Below, one piece after another: positions 29,099 through 37,928 of a stretch of 64,000 bases of DNA (positions within the stretch are counted from its first letter, which is position 1; every line of letters starts with the position of its first letter). This stretch comes from Pseudomonas saxonica. GTDB lineage: Bacteria; Pseudomonadota; Gammaproteobacteria; Pseudomonadales; Pseudomonadaceae. The notes beneath the pieces were generated by a model that saw nothing but the letters and a program-made list of their open reading frames with translations, did not search any database and was not told the origin of the DNA. Position numbers and translations under genes: made by a program. The stretch is taken from positions 1 to 64,000 of the forward strand of contig NZ_VFIO01000009.1 of assembly GCF_007858365.1 (NCBI RefSeq). Reading direction: 5' to 3'.

Positions 29099-29312
29099 AC
29101 GTTTTATTTTTTAACGCGATGAAAGGCCATCCGCGCCCGGGTGAGCGTTTCGCGCTTGAGCTTTTTTTCACATCCGTTTCACTCCCCACTGACCCACCTT
29201 TTTTTAGACTGCGGTTCAGCAAACAGACGCCATTGGTGTGTGAGGCTTTTTGCAGCTCAAAGGTTGCGCATCAAGTCAGGGTCATCGTCGCGTTAAAGGT
29301 GGGGGGCAATTT

Positions 29313-30035
29313 GTGATACTAAATTTTCAGTTGGCCGGGACTCTGCGCGCCAAACTGCGCAGCGGTCTGATCCGCCATAGAAATACATTGGTGGTGGTCG
29401 CTGCCAGTGTGCTGACGGTGATGCTCACCTTGCATCTGCTGGCGCCTGTCGCGGTGCCTAATCTGGCGCAGCCGGTTAATGCAACCCGAGCGCTGGACCT
29501 GGCCCAGAGTTGGGCAAAAGGCGATGTGATCGCCTTGGTGCGCCATGCCGAGCGCTGCGACCGTTCATCGAAACCGTGTCTGGGCCCGTTGGACGGCATT
29601 ACCGAGCGAGCAGTACGCACGGCACAAGTCGTGGGCGCAGACTTCAAACAACTGGGCCTCAACAAGGTCGACATTTACAGCAGTCAAATGACCCGGACCC
29701 GGCAGACCGCCAATGCCATGTTTACCCGGCCTGTTGCCGCGCAAGACTGGCTATTCGATTGTCGGGGTTCGATATTGCACGATGCGCTCAAGCACAAAGT
29801 GGCGGGGCGCAATCTGGTCCTGATCACCCACAGCGAATGCATGGATGCCTTGGTGTCCGACCTGCACGCCGCCACGAACACATCGTTCGGTTATGCGACT
29901 GCATTGTTTATCAACGCCGATGGCGCGCAAGGGGGGCCGCAGATGTTGGGGTACATCGAGCCCGAACATTGGTCAAAGGTTATCCCCCTCGCCGGCACGC
30001 CGAGCCCCTATGCAATCGAGGCTTCGCAGTTCTAA
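29313..30035 (+). CDS. Ais-like histidine phosphatase, membrane-anchored
   Basis: Histidine phosphatase superfamily protein, 240 residues, starting at GTG with GGGGGG about 6 bases upstream. A single membrane helix (TLVVVAASVLTVMLTLHLLA, about 24-43) anchors it, with the catalytic part in the periplasm. The active-site histidine is in VRHAERCDRSSKPCLGPLDG, very like E. coli Ais (lipopolysaccharide core heptose phosphate phosphatase); the second His is in ITHSECMDAL. A role on phosphorylated LPS core is a reasonable guess. It converges on and overlaps by 4 bases the next gene. Confidence 0.85.
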   Translation: MILNFQLAGTLRAKLRSGLIRHRNTLVVVAASVLTVMLTLHLLAPVAVPNLAQPVNATRALDLAQSWAKGDVIALVRHAERCDRSSKPCLGPLDGITERAVRTAQVVGADFKQLGLNKVDIYSSQMTRTRQTANAMFTRPVAAQDWLFDCRGSILHDALKHKVAGRNLVLITHSECMDALVSDLHAATNTSFGYATALFINADGAQGGPQMLGYIEPEHWSKVIPLAGTPSPYAIEASQF

Positions 30036-30538
30036 GCACCGTTTAGCAGGCGGTCCCAGTTGTTATCTTGCGGCAGTGATTGCTCGCTGAGTTCACGCGC
30101 CACGACCCGTTCAATATCGCTGGCGCTGAGCGTTTGCTCATCAAGCCAGGGCCATGTGGCATCCGCATCGCGAAAATTGAGGTGGCTGTTGAGTTGCTCA
30201 CACGCCGTTGCCAGTAAATGCATCAACACCCAAAGGCTAGTGATATAAGGCCGCTGCTCGGCCGGGGCACGGTTAATCAACTGAGTCGCTTCGGGCAACG
30301 GTGGGTTTGGCAGCGCTCGGGTGTGCAGGCTCCATACCATCTCGCCCTTGTTCGAGGCATCTTTATTGGCCAGCCCCGGGTCGCTGCTGACGTCCAGGGT
30401 GAGCGTTACCCGTTGCTGCTCAAGTTGATCAATCAAATAGTGGGCAAGATCAGACTGGCGTAAAAAGGCGGTCGCCGTATTGACGGCCAGATGAGCGTCA
30501 TAGTCGCTCAACGTGCTGCTGGTGATGGTGATGGTCAT
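30032..30538 (-). CDS. Hypothetical protein
   Basis: A 168-residue protein I do not recognise. It has no signal peptide or membrane segment, is rich in Leu, Thr and Asp, and has a central helix-rich part (YITSLWVLMHLLATACEQLN). The ATG at 30536-30538 has a good GGAG 6-7 bases upstream, and codon use is like its neighbours, so it is probably a real gene. It is convergent with the Ais-like gene. It lies 77 bases after the ArnT-like gene on the same strand and may be its operon partner. Confidence 0.75.
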   Translation of the reverse strand: MTITITSSTLSDYDAHLAVNTATAFLRQSDLAHYLIDQLEQQRVTLTLDVSSDPGLANKDASNKGEMVWSLHTRALPNPPLPEATQLINRAPAEQRPYITSLWVLMHLLATACEQLNSHLNFRDADATWPWLDEQTLSASDIERVVARELSEQSLPQDNNWDRLLNGA

Positions 30539-30615
30539 GTCGGCTCCTTGGCTGGAAAGTACCCAGCACAGGGAGCGTAGCCAATCGAACGCGATCGGCC
30601 ACGGCAACTGATGTT

Positions 30616-32082
30616 CTATTGTCCGGGATCAAGTGTGGCCAGGCTGACAAAGTAAAAGTGATGCCGCCCGACGCTGACCTTATCCACGACCGTCACAGGC
30701 AGGCCCGGTATTACCGGATCTTCGACCACCGCAATATTGTCGGGCGACGCGGCCAGAAAAGCCTGCAATTGAGCTGTTGAATCCAGCGTGTGTTGCAACT
30801 GCTGGCTATAAAACACCACGGCGCCCAAACGCTCGTCGGGTTTGAGCAAGGCAACGTGCTTGCCCTCGGTTTGCAAACGGATGACCTGGGCGGCCACCGG
30901 CTGGAACGATTCGGCCCGGTCAGCGCGGGGTGCCCACAGCGCCGCCCCGAGATAAGTCGCCACCACCCCGAGCAGTACCGCCACCGCGAGAGGGCGATGA
31001 TAGTCACTGAGGAATTTGGCGACGGCCGAGCGCTGGCTGTGAGCGCGCAGCCACGCCAGTACAACGCCCGCATATTCCGCAGCGACGACGGCCGCTGCCG
31101 GCGTCAGCGCCATCAGGTACACGATGCGTTTGCTGGACGCGATATTGAGCAGCACAAATTGCGCCACCAGCCACACGCAGAAAAACAGCAAGTAGGGGTT
31201 GTTACGCAGGTGTTTACGGAAATGCCAAAGCCCCAAGTAGGTCAACAGGTTCCACGGCAAGAAGGATTCGGGCAGTTTTCTTAAGTAGTAATAAAACGGC
31301 TCATAATGGCCTGCCTCCACAAATGACCCGCTGAAACGTCCCACGCTATTGGTCCATAACACCTCACCAACGGCGTGCAGCCCCCCGCGTTGATACAGAA
31401 CGCACAACCAGATCAGCAGCGGGATCAACCCCAGCAGGGTAAACAGCGCAGGTCGCAACCAATTGCGCAGCACCAGTCGCTTGTCGATCAGGCTTTGGCA
31501 CAGCAGGTAGACGAAAATCACCACCCCCGGCAACGCCAGTCCCAGTACCCCTTTGCTCAACGTTGCGATGGCGATCCCCGCGGCAAACATCAACCAGCTG
31601 CCAAGGTGCAGCCGGGTGTGGCGACTGGCTTGATAAAACGCCAACAAGGCGAGCGTAACGCCCAATGTGAGTAGCGCGTCCTCACCGACTTGCCGCGCGT
31701 TATCCCAAAAGCTGGCCATGGTTGCCAGCATCGCCGCGGCGGTCCAGGCCAACGCCACAGGGCGGCCCATGCGGCGCAGCATGGCGTACAGCAACATCAC
31801 ACATGACAACCCGGCTAACGCCGATACCAGCCGCACGGCCCACAACTCGCCGCCGAACAGGTCAATGGCCGTTGCGTCCAGCCACAGGCTTAGGGGTGGT
31901 TTTTCCAGAAAGGGCTCATTGAGCAGCGAAGGCGTGACCCAATCTCCGCTCACCTGCATCTGCATGGCAATCCCCGCCACCCGTGACTCGGTAGAGCCTT
32001 GCAAGTGGTGATTGCCAAGGGCGAAAAACAACAACAAACCGGTAAGCAGCAATAACAGTAGAGCGGGACGAGTCAGGCGCAT
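30616..32082 (-). CDS. ArnT-like (PMT_2 family) membrane glycosyltransferase
   Basis: Polytopic inner membrane glycosyltransferase of 488 residues. It has the first-loop acidic motif STESRVAGIAMQMQVSGDWV and the FLEKPPLSLWL segment seen in ArnT and related undecaprenyl-phosphate-sugar transferases, followed by about 11 more helices and a short periplasmic C-terminal domain. The donor and acceptor are unknown; lipid A aminoarabinose is one option, but no other arn genes are present. The ATG at 32080-32082 places the first helix directly at the N terminus. ATG 32100 and TTG 32136 are alternatives and no start has a strong ribosome site. Confidence 0.85.
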   Translation of the reverse strand: MRLTRPALLLLLLTGLLLFFALGNHHLQGSTESRVAGIAMQMQVSGDWVTPSLLNEPFLEKPPLSLWLDATAIDLFGGELWAVRLVSALAGLSCVMLLYAMLRRMGRPVALAWTAAAMLATMASFWDNARQVGEDALLTLGVTLALLAFYQASRHTRLHLGSWLMFAAGIAIATLSKGVLGLALPGVVIFVYLLCQSLIDKRLVLRNWLRPALFTLLGLIPLLIWLCVLYQRGGLHAVGEVLWTNSVGRFSGSFVEAGHYEPFYYYLRKLPESFLPWNLLTYLGLWHFRKHLRNNPYLLFFCVWLVAQFVLLNIASSKRIVYLMALTPAAAVVAAEYAGVVLAWLRAHSQRSAVAKFLSDYHRPLAVAVLLGVVATYLGAALWAPRADRAESFQPVAAQVIRLQTEGKHVALLKPDERLGAVVFYSQQLQHTLDSTAQLQAFLAASPDNIAVVEDPVIPGLPVTVVDKVSVGRHHFYFVSLATLDPGQ

Positions 32083-32313
32083 GGGTCTACCAACGGGCAT
32101 TGGGGGATGTGCAGGGGCGAGAGTATAGAAGGGCAATCCTGTACAGAACGTGAAAATGGGCAGCGGTTTCTTTCATGTTCCTGATGGGCATTGGGTGCGT
32201 TTTACCTGAGGGATTTAAGACCTTTAAATGTAGGACTCCTCCTGATTTTCCCGGTGATGATCCAGAGGGGAGAGGGGCTGGTAGGGTCGCGGCATTCCCG
32301 TCGGATCCTGCCC

Positions 32314-33666
32314 ATGACTCAGTGCTTTAAAGACCATCCAAGTGATAACGAAAAGCTAAACGAGAACATCAAACCTCTGGATGAATGCAAGACTCACAAG
32401 ATGGAGGTCTTGGGCGTCGAGATGATGATCACCGACGTTCCAATCCTGACCTGTGATTGTCTGTGGCGCATCTACCAGCAAGAAGCCGAAGAAATCGTGG
32501 CCCCTGGCGGCGTGTTGATTGCCGACCCCATCGAACGTAACCGCGCCATCAATGCGGCCTATGCTCGCTTGTGGTTGCACGATTCGCGCTTTCAATGGGC
32601 CGGGTTGGCAGCCTTTGCGTCCAAGCAGGTCGGGTGTGGATTGCTGCATGCCACAGAGTCGATGGAGAAACTTGAGGTGGAACTCAAGGCCGTCGCCAAG
32701 TTCATGAAGATCACTCCGTTTTTGAGTAGGATTTATAGGCAAAACGATCTCATAGAGTTGATCTATAACCTGACTAAACTCAACGTTGAGGATTTTGCTG
32801 AGTTTCGTATCGAAGATTTGAATGACCTGACGGATGAAAAAATAAAATCCATCATTGATGATTTAAAAACGTTGGGTGGGCGATTTAATACGCTGACCTT
32901 TGAAGAGGTTAAAGAGCAGGTTGTCGATAAGTTTAAAGAACTCACAGTTGATAGGGTCGATGCTGTCGTCAGCGCATTTGAAGAGTTTCAGGCCGCCAAT
33001 GCGGATAATCCTATTCCCGTGGATGTGCGTGTGGGGGCCATGAAACTGGGTGCGGTTCAAAGGCAATTGAAATATGTGCACGATATGCTGGCGCTGGGTA
33101 ATACCACGCTGTTTCTAGATATATATCCGCTTCATCAGTTTTATGCAAAACGTGGGTTGGCGGAGTTGAAAGGGTGTTTAGACGAGCGGGCAAAAATATA
33201 TGATCATTCAAGATTTCCTGTGTTGTGGCCGGTGGGGCAGGAAATCGTAAAGTTTGGACTCGCCCATGAGAAAATTCTGGAGGCTTTTAAAGCGGTAGAT
33301 GATGGTCGAGTTTCAGAGAGCGTGGAGCAGTTTGCAGCGCACGAACAAAGAAATATATTGCAACCCGCAATTTACAAAGACGCGCACTTTGTAATTCTAC
33401 TTCGTGGTAATCAATTTTTTTATGTGACTGATATTCTCCCTGGTGCGGCTCCCGCAATTGAGCTTACCCTAACTAGCCAGTGCCAATCAGTCCAAGATGA
33501 CCACACCATCGGCTTTAGTTCAGAATCGAATGCCGATCTGTCTGATATTGAGCAAAGGATGGCATTCGTACTTCGGGCGGCAGATAAATTTGACAAAATA
33601 TTAAAGGGGGATGGCCGTAAATTTTTAGAGTCGTCAATTAATGAAATTGCTATTGCAAAAAAATGA
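32314..33666 (+). CDS. DUF2515-like protein, candidate type VI secretion cargo
   Basis: A 450-residue protein with no signal peptide. The N-terminal 130 residues (ERNRAINAAYARLWLHDSRF, WAGLAAFASKQVGCGLLHA) and a later segment (LFLDIYPLHQFYAKRGLAEL) fit the DUF2515 family, which I know from Pseudomonas hcp/VgrG loci. GC content falls abruptly after about 32710, so the front looks native and the rest acquired. The next gene overlaps it (ATGA) and is a membrane-anchored small protein; hcp follows. A secreted effector with its immunity protein is plausible but unproven. The frame extends upstream to 32191; ATG 32314 with GGAT upstream is preferred. Confidence 0.78.
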   Translation: MTQCFKDHPSDNEKLNENIKPLDECKTHKMEVLGVEMMITDVPILTCDCLWRIYQQEAEEIVAPGGVLIADPIERNRAINAAYARLWLHDSRFQWAGLAAFASKQVGCGLLHATESMEKLEVELKAVAKFMKITPFLSRIYRQNDLIELIYNLTKLNVEDFAEFRIEDLNDLTDEKIKSIIDDLKTLGGRFNTLTFEEVKEQVVDKFKELTVDRVDAVVSAFEEFQAANADNPIPVDVRVGAMKLGAVQRQLKYVHDMLALGNTTLFLDIYPLHQFYAKRGLAELKGCLDERAKIYDHSRFPVLWPVGQEIVKFGLAHEKILEAFKAVDDGRVSESVEQFAAHEQRNILQPAIYKDAHFVILLRGNQFFYVTDILPGAAPAIELTLTSQCQSVQDDHTIGFSSESNADLSDIEQRMAFVLRAADKFDKILKGDGRKFLESSINEIAIAKK

Positions 33667-34298
33667 AATGGAAAATTTATGACTGTCTGTCGAAAAAAAG
33701 ATGGTTATTCTTTGTACTGCTTGTGCTGTGTTCAACTGCGATCGTGCATTTTACGACACAGGTCTTATCTGACGACCCAGAAATCACCTTGAGCCTTGGC
33801 GAGCCTTGGGAAGATATGCGCCAGCGTTCAAGTGCAGCAATCAGTCCTGCACTGCCTGGTCGAGTTTGGTTCGGTATGCCTAAATCAGATGCGAGATTAC
33901 GGTTTATTGATCCTCAGTATGGATTTGAGACGCCACTGGCGCGTTTTTTGACTATTGGTTATAAAAATGAATGTGTAACTGATGTTCGTATGTCTCCCCA
34001 AATTGAACCGCTGTTACTGGATGATGCTTTGAAAGTCGTATTGGACTTACAGGATCAATGGCTCCAGCAGGGATGGTTTGTTAGCAGTCCACGTAATGAT
34101 CCGCCCATCACAGATACCCCGCAGGGGCGTAATAAGATTCGAGGGCTATTAGGTAGCAGGACATTTTGGCAGGCTAGCGATAAATACCAAGTCATGTTGG
34201 ACATCGGACGTTTCAAAGACAAAAGATACCCTGATCAAGAGCGGTTTCTAATTACTTTAGAACTTGCGAAGCCCTGGATTCCTATCAAGACAAAATGA
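33663..34298 (+). CDS. Membrane-anchored protein, candidate immunity partner
   Basis: A 211-residue protein with a single N-terminal membrane helix (RWLFFVLLVLCSTAIVHFTT, about 13-32) and a periplasmic remainder. I recognise no domain. It starts inside the stop codon of the DUF2515-like gene (ATGA), so the two are translationally coupled, and shares its low GC content. A coupled small envelope protein behind a candidate effector is the usual form of a periplasmic immunity protein. This is inference from context only. Confidence 0.75.
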   Translation: MKWKIYDCLSKKRWLFFVLLVLCSTAIVHFTTQVLSDDPEITLSLGEPWEDMRQRSSAAISPALPGRVWFGMPKSDARLRFIDPQYGFETPLARFLTIGYKNECVTDVRMSPQIEPLLLDDALKVVLDLQDQWLQQGWFVSSPRNDPPITDTPQGRNKIRGLLGSRTFWQASDKYQVMLDIGRFKDKRYPDQERFLITLELAKPWIPIKTK

Positions 34299-34353
34299 CA
34301 GTTTTACTTCTGCAACCTTTTAGCCTTCTTCATACCCAAAAAGGAACCACACC

Positions 34354-34857
34354 ATGCCAACTCCCGCCTTTTTAACCCTCGTTGGTAAATCCCAAGGCTT
34401 GATCAGTGCCGGCGCACTGGGCAAGGAGTCCGTCGGCACCGCCTGGCAAATGGGTCGCGAGGATCAGATCATGATTCAGGCGCTGACCCACGGCATTACA
34501 GTCCCTGGCGGCGCTAAAGCCAGTCAGCGCATACATAAGCCCTTGATCATCACCAAGGTGATCGATAAGTCGTCGCCTCTGATCAATATTGCCTTGTGCA
34601 ATGCTGAAATGCTCACCACCTGCCGTGTGGAATGGTACCGGCCTGCGGGCAGTGCGGGGCTGGAGCATTTCTACACCATGGAGTTGGGTGACGCCGTGAT
34701 TGTCGGCGTCGATATTGCTTTGCCTCATTGTCAGAGCATGGAGACCGCGCAATTCACGCAACTGGAAACGGTGCAGTTTGCCTATCAGACCATTACCTGG
34801 CGGCATGAAATCGCAGGGACCTCGGGCTATGACTTTTGGCAAAACGAGGGCCACTGA
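34354..34857 (+). CDS. hcp: Type VI secretion tube protein Hcp (orphan copy 1)
   Basis: Hcp forms the hexameric rings of the T6SS inner tube and carries small effectors. It is 167 residues, the family length. Hcp features are MPTPAFLTLVGKSQGLISAG, the RIHKPLIITKVIDKSSPLI core and the C-terminal ITWRHEIAGTSGYDFW. AAAGGAA precedes the ATG. No sheath or baseplate gene is near, so this is an orphan Hcp serving a machine encoded elsewhere. The next gene starts 1 base inside its stop. Confidence 0.95.
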   Translation: MPTPAFLTLVGKSQGLISAGALGKESVGTAWQMGREDQIMIQALTHGITVPGGAKASQRIHKPLIITKVIDKSSPLINIALCNAEMLTTCRVEWYRPAGSAGLEHFYTMELGDAVIVGVDIALPHCQSMETAQFTQLETVQFAYQTITWRHEIAGTSGYDFWQNEGH

Positions 34858-35336
34858 TGAAGTTGATCTGCGCTCGATTCCCCTTACCCACCGAGTTGAA
34901 GCACGCTTACAGCGCAGAAGAAGCGGTAGGCGTAGTCAAACAACATCTGGACGGCAGGATCGCGTTGGATGGGCTGGCGCATTTGCGCAGCTTTCTGGCG
35001 CTGAATTTCGACGATCAGGTGCTGAATAAGGTCAGAGATGGTGAATGGCTGCTGATCAAACCTGAAGCCTATTACTTCGACTATTCGCCGTTCAAAGAAG
35101 CGTTCAAGCAGCAGCGGGTCATGGAGATGCTGGCGTCACCGCCCCCTCAGGTTAAAGAAGTAATGAAGCACATGCGCATCATTACCCGCTTTACCGAGGA
35201 CGTGCTGCCCAGTCGACGCTATTACGCCACCATCAATGGGCAGAAAGGCCAGCGTCGGGTTGATGCGTTGGGCATCGCACAAATCCCGGAGCCCGCAAAG
35301 GGCGCGCAGGTCAACCTGCACGTCCTTGAGAGTTAA
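34857..35336 (+). CDS. Hypothetical protein coupled to hcp
   Basis: A 159-residue protein, not recognised. No signal peptide or membrane helix. The ATG at 34857 overlaps the hcp stop (TGATG), with GAGGG 6 bases upstream, so expression is tied to Hcp. A conserved-looking C-terminal part (HMRIITRFTEDVLPSRRYYA) contains many basic and aromatic residues. It may be an Hcp cargo, its chaperone or an immunity protein; nothing in the sequence decides among these. Confidence 0.75.
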   Translation: MKLICARFPLPTELKHAYSAEEAVGVVKQHLDGRIALDGLAHLRSFLALNFDDQVLNKVRDGEWLLIKPEAYYFDYSPFKEAFKQQRVMEMLASPPPQVKEVMKHMRIITRFTEDVLPSRRYYATINGQKGQRRVDALGIAQIPEPAKGAQVNLHVLES

Positions 35337-35379
35337 GGTGCGCGTGATTAAAGGGTTTCGGTATGAGCGAGGTCGCCGG

Positions 35380-36675
35380 TTAGAACGTCGCTTTGATCTG
35401 TACACCTGCGACCAACGCATTGCCCCGGCTTTTGCCGTAGAACGCACCGGGTTCGATGATGTATTGCACGTCCGGGCGCACGAGCAGCCACGGGGTGACT
35501 TGCGCACCGTAGTTGAGTTCGAGCAACTGTTCGCCGCTGTCGAGGCTGGCGATCATGTCGGCTTGCTCCGGCGTAGAGGCTGCCGCTTCCTGGACGTCAC
35601 GTGAACGTGAGTTGAACACCGCTCGGCCATAGGCAAAGGCGATGCTGTCGTGCGGACGGCTGGCAAACGGTTTTTGTTTGACCAGACCCACCGAGTACCA
35701 ACGGCGCATGGCCGAGGTCGCGGCATTGCTGGTGGCCGCCTGACCGAACGCGCGCAGCACGCTGTCCGGGTCTTGCTCATCCCGCCAAATCGCCTGATCA
35801 ATCAGCACGTAGGCACCGGTGCGATTGTTGGCCTTCTCGCTGCTGCCAATTTTGGTGGTGTTGGACGTGTCGTAGTACCAGCCCACTTTGTATTGGCCAT
35901 TAAGGTAGGCGTTGTTATTAAAGATCGCCTCCAATGGCATGATCGCGCCCGTGGTGCCTTTGGTGGTCATGGTGAAGGCTTCGGAGGAGCGGCTGTTGTA
36001 CTCCGGGTTCACTTGGAACAACGCCGTTTGCAGGGTCAGTTGCGGGCTGACGGTGTAACGCAATTCGCCGCCCCAATGCCCGGTCGGGTAGTTGGTCCAG
36101 CCGCTGCCGTTGGACATGGTCAACGGGTGCGCGCAAAAGCCAGCGTTCACAAAATTGGTCAGCAAGGGCATGCCGCCAAAGTCATTGCCCATCGGCAAAA
36201 AACCGACCTTGGCGTTCAGTGCGGGTGAAAACAGAGTGTTCTCGTAACTGAACTCGGACAACCGGGTGTACATGCCGCCGTAGTTTTCCTGCACCGGCAG
36301 GCGATTGCCTACCAAGTCTTCGGACGCACTGTGGCCGCGACGGTCGTTGAGGGTGATTTGCACCCGGCCTGCGTTGGGAGTGTCGAGCAGTTTGCTCAAG
36401 TCAAACTGGGCCCCAATACGCACTTGTTGTGAGTAACGAGTGCCGTGTTTGATTCCGCCATGCAGGTTGGAAAACGTCTCGGAGTTGTAGTCACCCGTCA
36501 GCTTGATGCCTTTATCGGCCAGCTTTTGGCGTTCGCCGCCCCAGTCGCCCGTCAGGGTTGAGCGGTGCATCAGGTCATCGGCGCTGTCGGCCTGTGCATA
36601 ACAAGGCAACAGGGCCAGAAGCGATAAACCGCTGCACACGCCGGAGGTCAGCAGGGCGCGGGAAGAGAAAAACAT
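35380..36675 (-). CDS. oprB: OprB-family carbohydrate-selective porin
   Basis: Outer membrane beta-barrel porin, 431 residues, with a signal peptide ending near LPCYAQA. OprB features are LTGDWGGERQKLADKGIKLT near the mature N terminus, HWGGELRYTVSPQLTLQTAL in the barrel and a C-terminal phenylalanine (IKATF). It should admit glucose or related sugars. The ATG at 36673-36675 has AGGAG about 9 bases upstream. It sits alone, divergent from the ter operon, with no sugar ABC transporter nearby. Confidence 0.92.
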   Translation of the reverse strand: MFFSSRALLTSGVCSGLSLLALLPCYAQADSADDLMHRSTLTGDWGGERQKLADKGIKLTGDYNSETFSNLHGGIKHGTRYSQQVRIGAQFDLSKLLDTPNAGRVQITLNDRRGHSASEDLVGNRLPVQENYGGMYTRLSEFSYENTLFSPALNAKVGFLPMGNDFGGMPLLTNFVNAGFCAHPLTMSNGSGWTNYPTGHWGGELRYTVSPQLTLQTALFQVNPEYNSRSSEAFTMTTKGTTGAIMPLEAIFNNNAYLNGQYKVGWYYDTSNTTKIGSSEKANNRTGAYVLIDQAIWRDEQDPDSVLRAFGQAATSNAATSAMRRWYSVGLVKQKPFASRPHDSIAFAYGRAVFNSRSRDVQEAAASTPEQADMIASLDSGEQLLELNYGAQVTPWLLVRPDVQYIIEPGAFYGKSRGNALVAGVQIKATF

Positions 36676-36874
36676 CGAAGGGTGCTCCTTTACGTAATAG
36701 GCCCGCTCTACGGAGGGCGCGACATGATGCCGCACATTATGAACTATTTAGTACAAAGTTTTCATGTTTCGTTACATAAGCCCCTGAGCACAATGTCTGA
36801 GAGCGTCTACCCGCGCCATCCGCTAGACTGCCGCGCTTAACGTACGTCTTCACTCTCTGTCGCAAAGGATGTTC

Positions 36875-37888
36875 ATGATCTGGTTTCTTGAAGGGCAATC
36901 CAGCCAACGCGATGTGATTGCCGGTGCCCGTGCGGCATTGCCCGAATCGGTTCGGATCTTCGCTTCTCACCGACAAAATCGCCCTGAAATCACTGGCCTT
37001 GCAGACATCGCCTGGCGCGAGCCGCTGGATAATCAAGCGCGCATTGCCTGGGTGATCGAGCAAGCGCGAGCGCAGCAAATCAAGGTGGTGTTAGCCGGTC
37101 GGGTGGGGCAGGTGTATGAAGCCCACCGTAGCGAATTCGAGGCTGCGGGCCTGCAACTGGTGACGGGCGCGCTGGATCTGGACACCTTTGAACGGGTCGA
37201 TGACAAGTCGGTGTTCACCCGCGAAGCGCTGGCCGCCGGGCTTGCGTGCATTCCGGCGATGACCGTGCGTACTGAGGCTGAGTTGCTGGATGCCTATGCC
37301 CAACTGTCCCGTGATGGTCAGGTGTGTGTAAAACCTACTCGCGGCATTTACGGGCAGGGCTTTTGGCGTTTGGCAGAGGACGTCGATCCGTTCCGCAGCT
37401 TTGCCAACGCAGATGCCCATGAAGTGAACGTCACTGTATTTGCCCAGGCGTACGGCCAGTCTGTTAGAGCCAAGCCGTTATTGGTGATGCCTTATATGCC
37501 CGGTACCGAGTGTTCGGTGGACATGGTGTGTGAGGCGGGCGAGGCAGTGGCGTATGTGGGACGGCGCAAGCAAGGGGTGATGCAGTCATTCGAACGCGAC
37601 GGTGCCGCGGTGGAGCTGGCGATCAAGGCGGCACGGCACTTCAAGTGCGATGGCATCATTAACGTGCAGACCCGCGATGACGCGAGCGGCCAGCCCCATT
37701 TGCTGGAGATCAATCTGCGCTTTTCCGGCGGCATTGGTTACACCCGTGAAGCAGGGGTCAACCTGCCGGGTATCTTTGCTGCGCGTCGCCTGGGCTTGCC
37801 TGTACCTGCCAGCGTCTGGCGCGAGAATATCCAGGTCAAAGCCATCACCACCGTCGTTTCGGTTCGCGGAGAAGAACTGTTAAGGTGA
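36875..37888 (+). CDS. ATP-grasp ligase of the ter biosynthetic module
   Basis: ATP-grasp superfamily protein, 337 residues. ATP-binding features are VCVKPTRGIYGQGFWRL and the metal/substrate strand HLLEINLRFSGGIGYTREAG. The family ligates a carboxylate to an amine or similar group through an acyl phosphate. It is the first gene of a 13-gene run ending at 48435 and matches the ATP-grasp member of the Ter-linked biosynthetic operons described by Anantharaman, Iyer and Aravind. AAGGA lies 5 bases before the ATG at 36875. Substrates are unknown. Confidence 0.88.
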   Translation: MIWFLEGQSSQRDVIAGARAALPESVRIFASHRQNRPEITGLADIAWREPLDNQARIAWVIEQARAQQIKVVLAGRVGQVYEAHRSEFEAAGLQLVTGALDLDTFERVDDKSVFTREALAAGLACIPAMTVRTEAELLDAYAQLSRDGQVCVKPTRGIYGQGFWRLAEDVDPFRSFANADAHEVNVTVFAQAYGQSVRAKPLLVMPYMPGTECSVDMVCEAGEAVAYVGRRKQGVMQSFERDGAAVELAIKAARHFKCDGIINVQTRDDASGQPHLLEINLRFSGGIGYTREAGVNLPGIFAARRLGLPVPASVWRENIQVKAITTVVSVRGEELLR

Positions 37889-37928
37889 TCGGCTCTTGTT
37901 TGTCGCGGGCACAGGGGAGTCACAAGCG

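Noticed and set aside
35380..36675. OprB porin as part of the ter system
   Set aside because: It is on the opposite strand, has its own ribosome site and a normal housekeeping role; the adjacency is probably chance.
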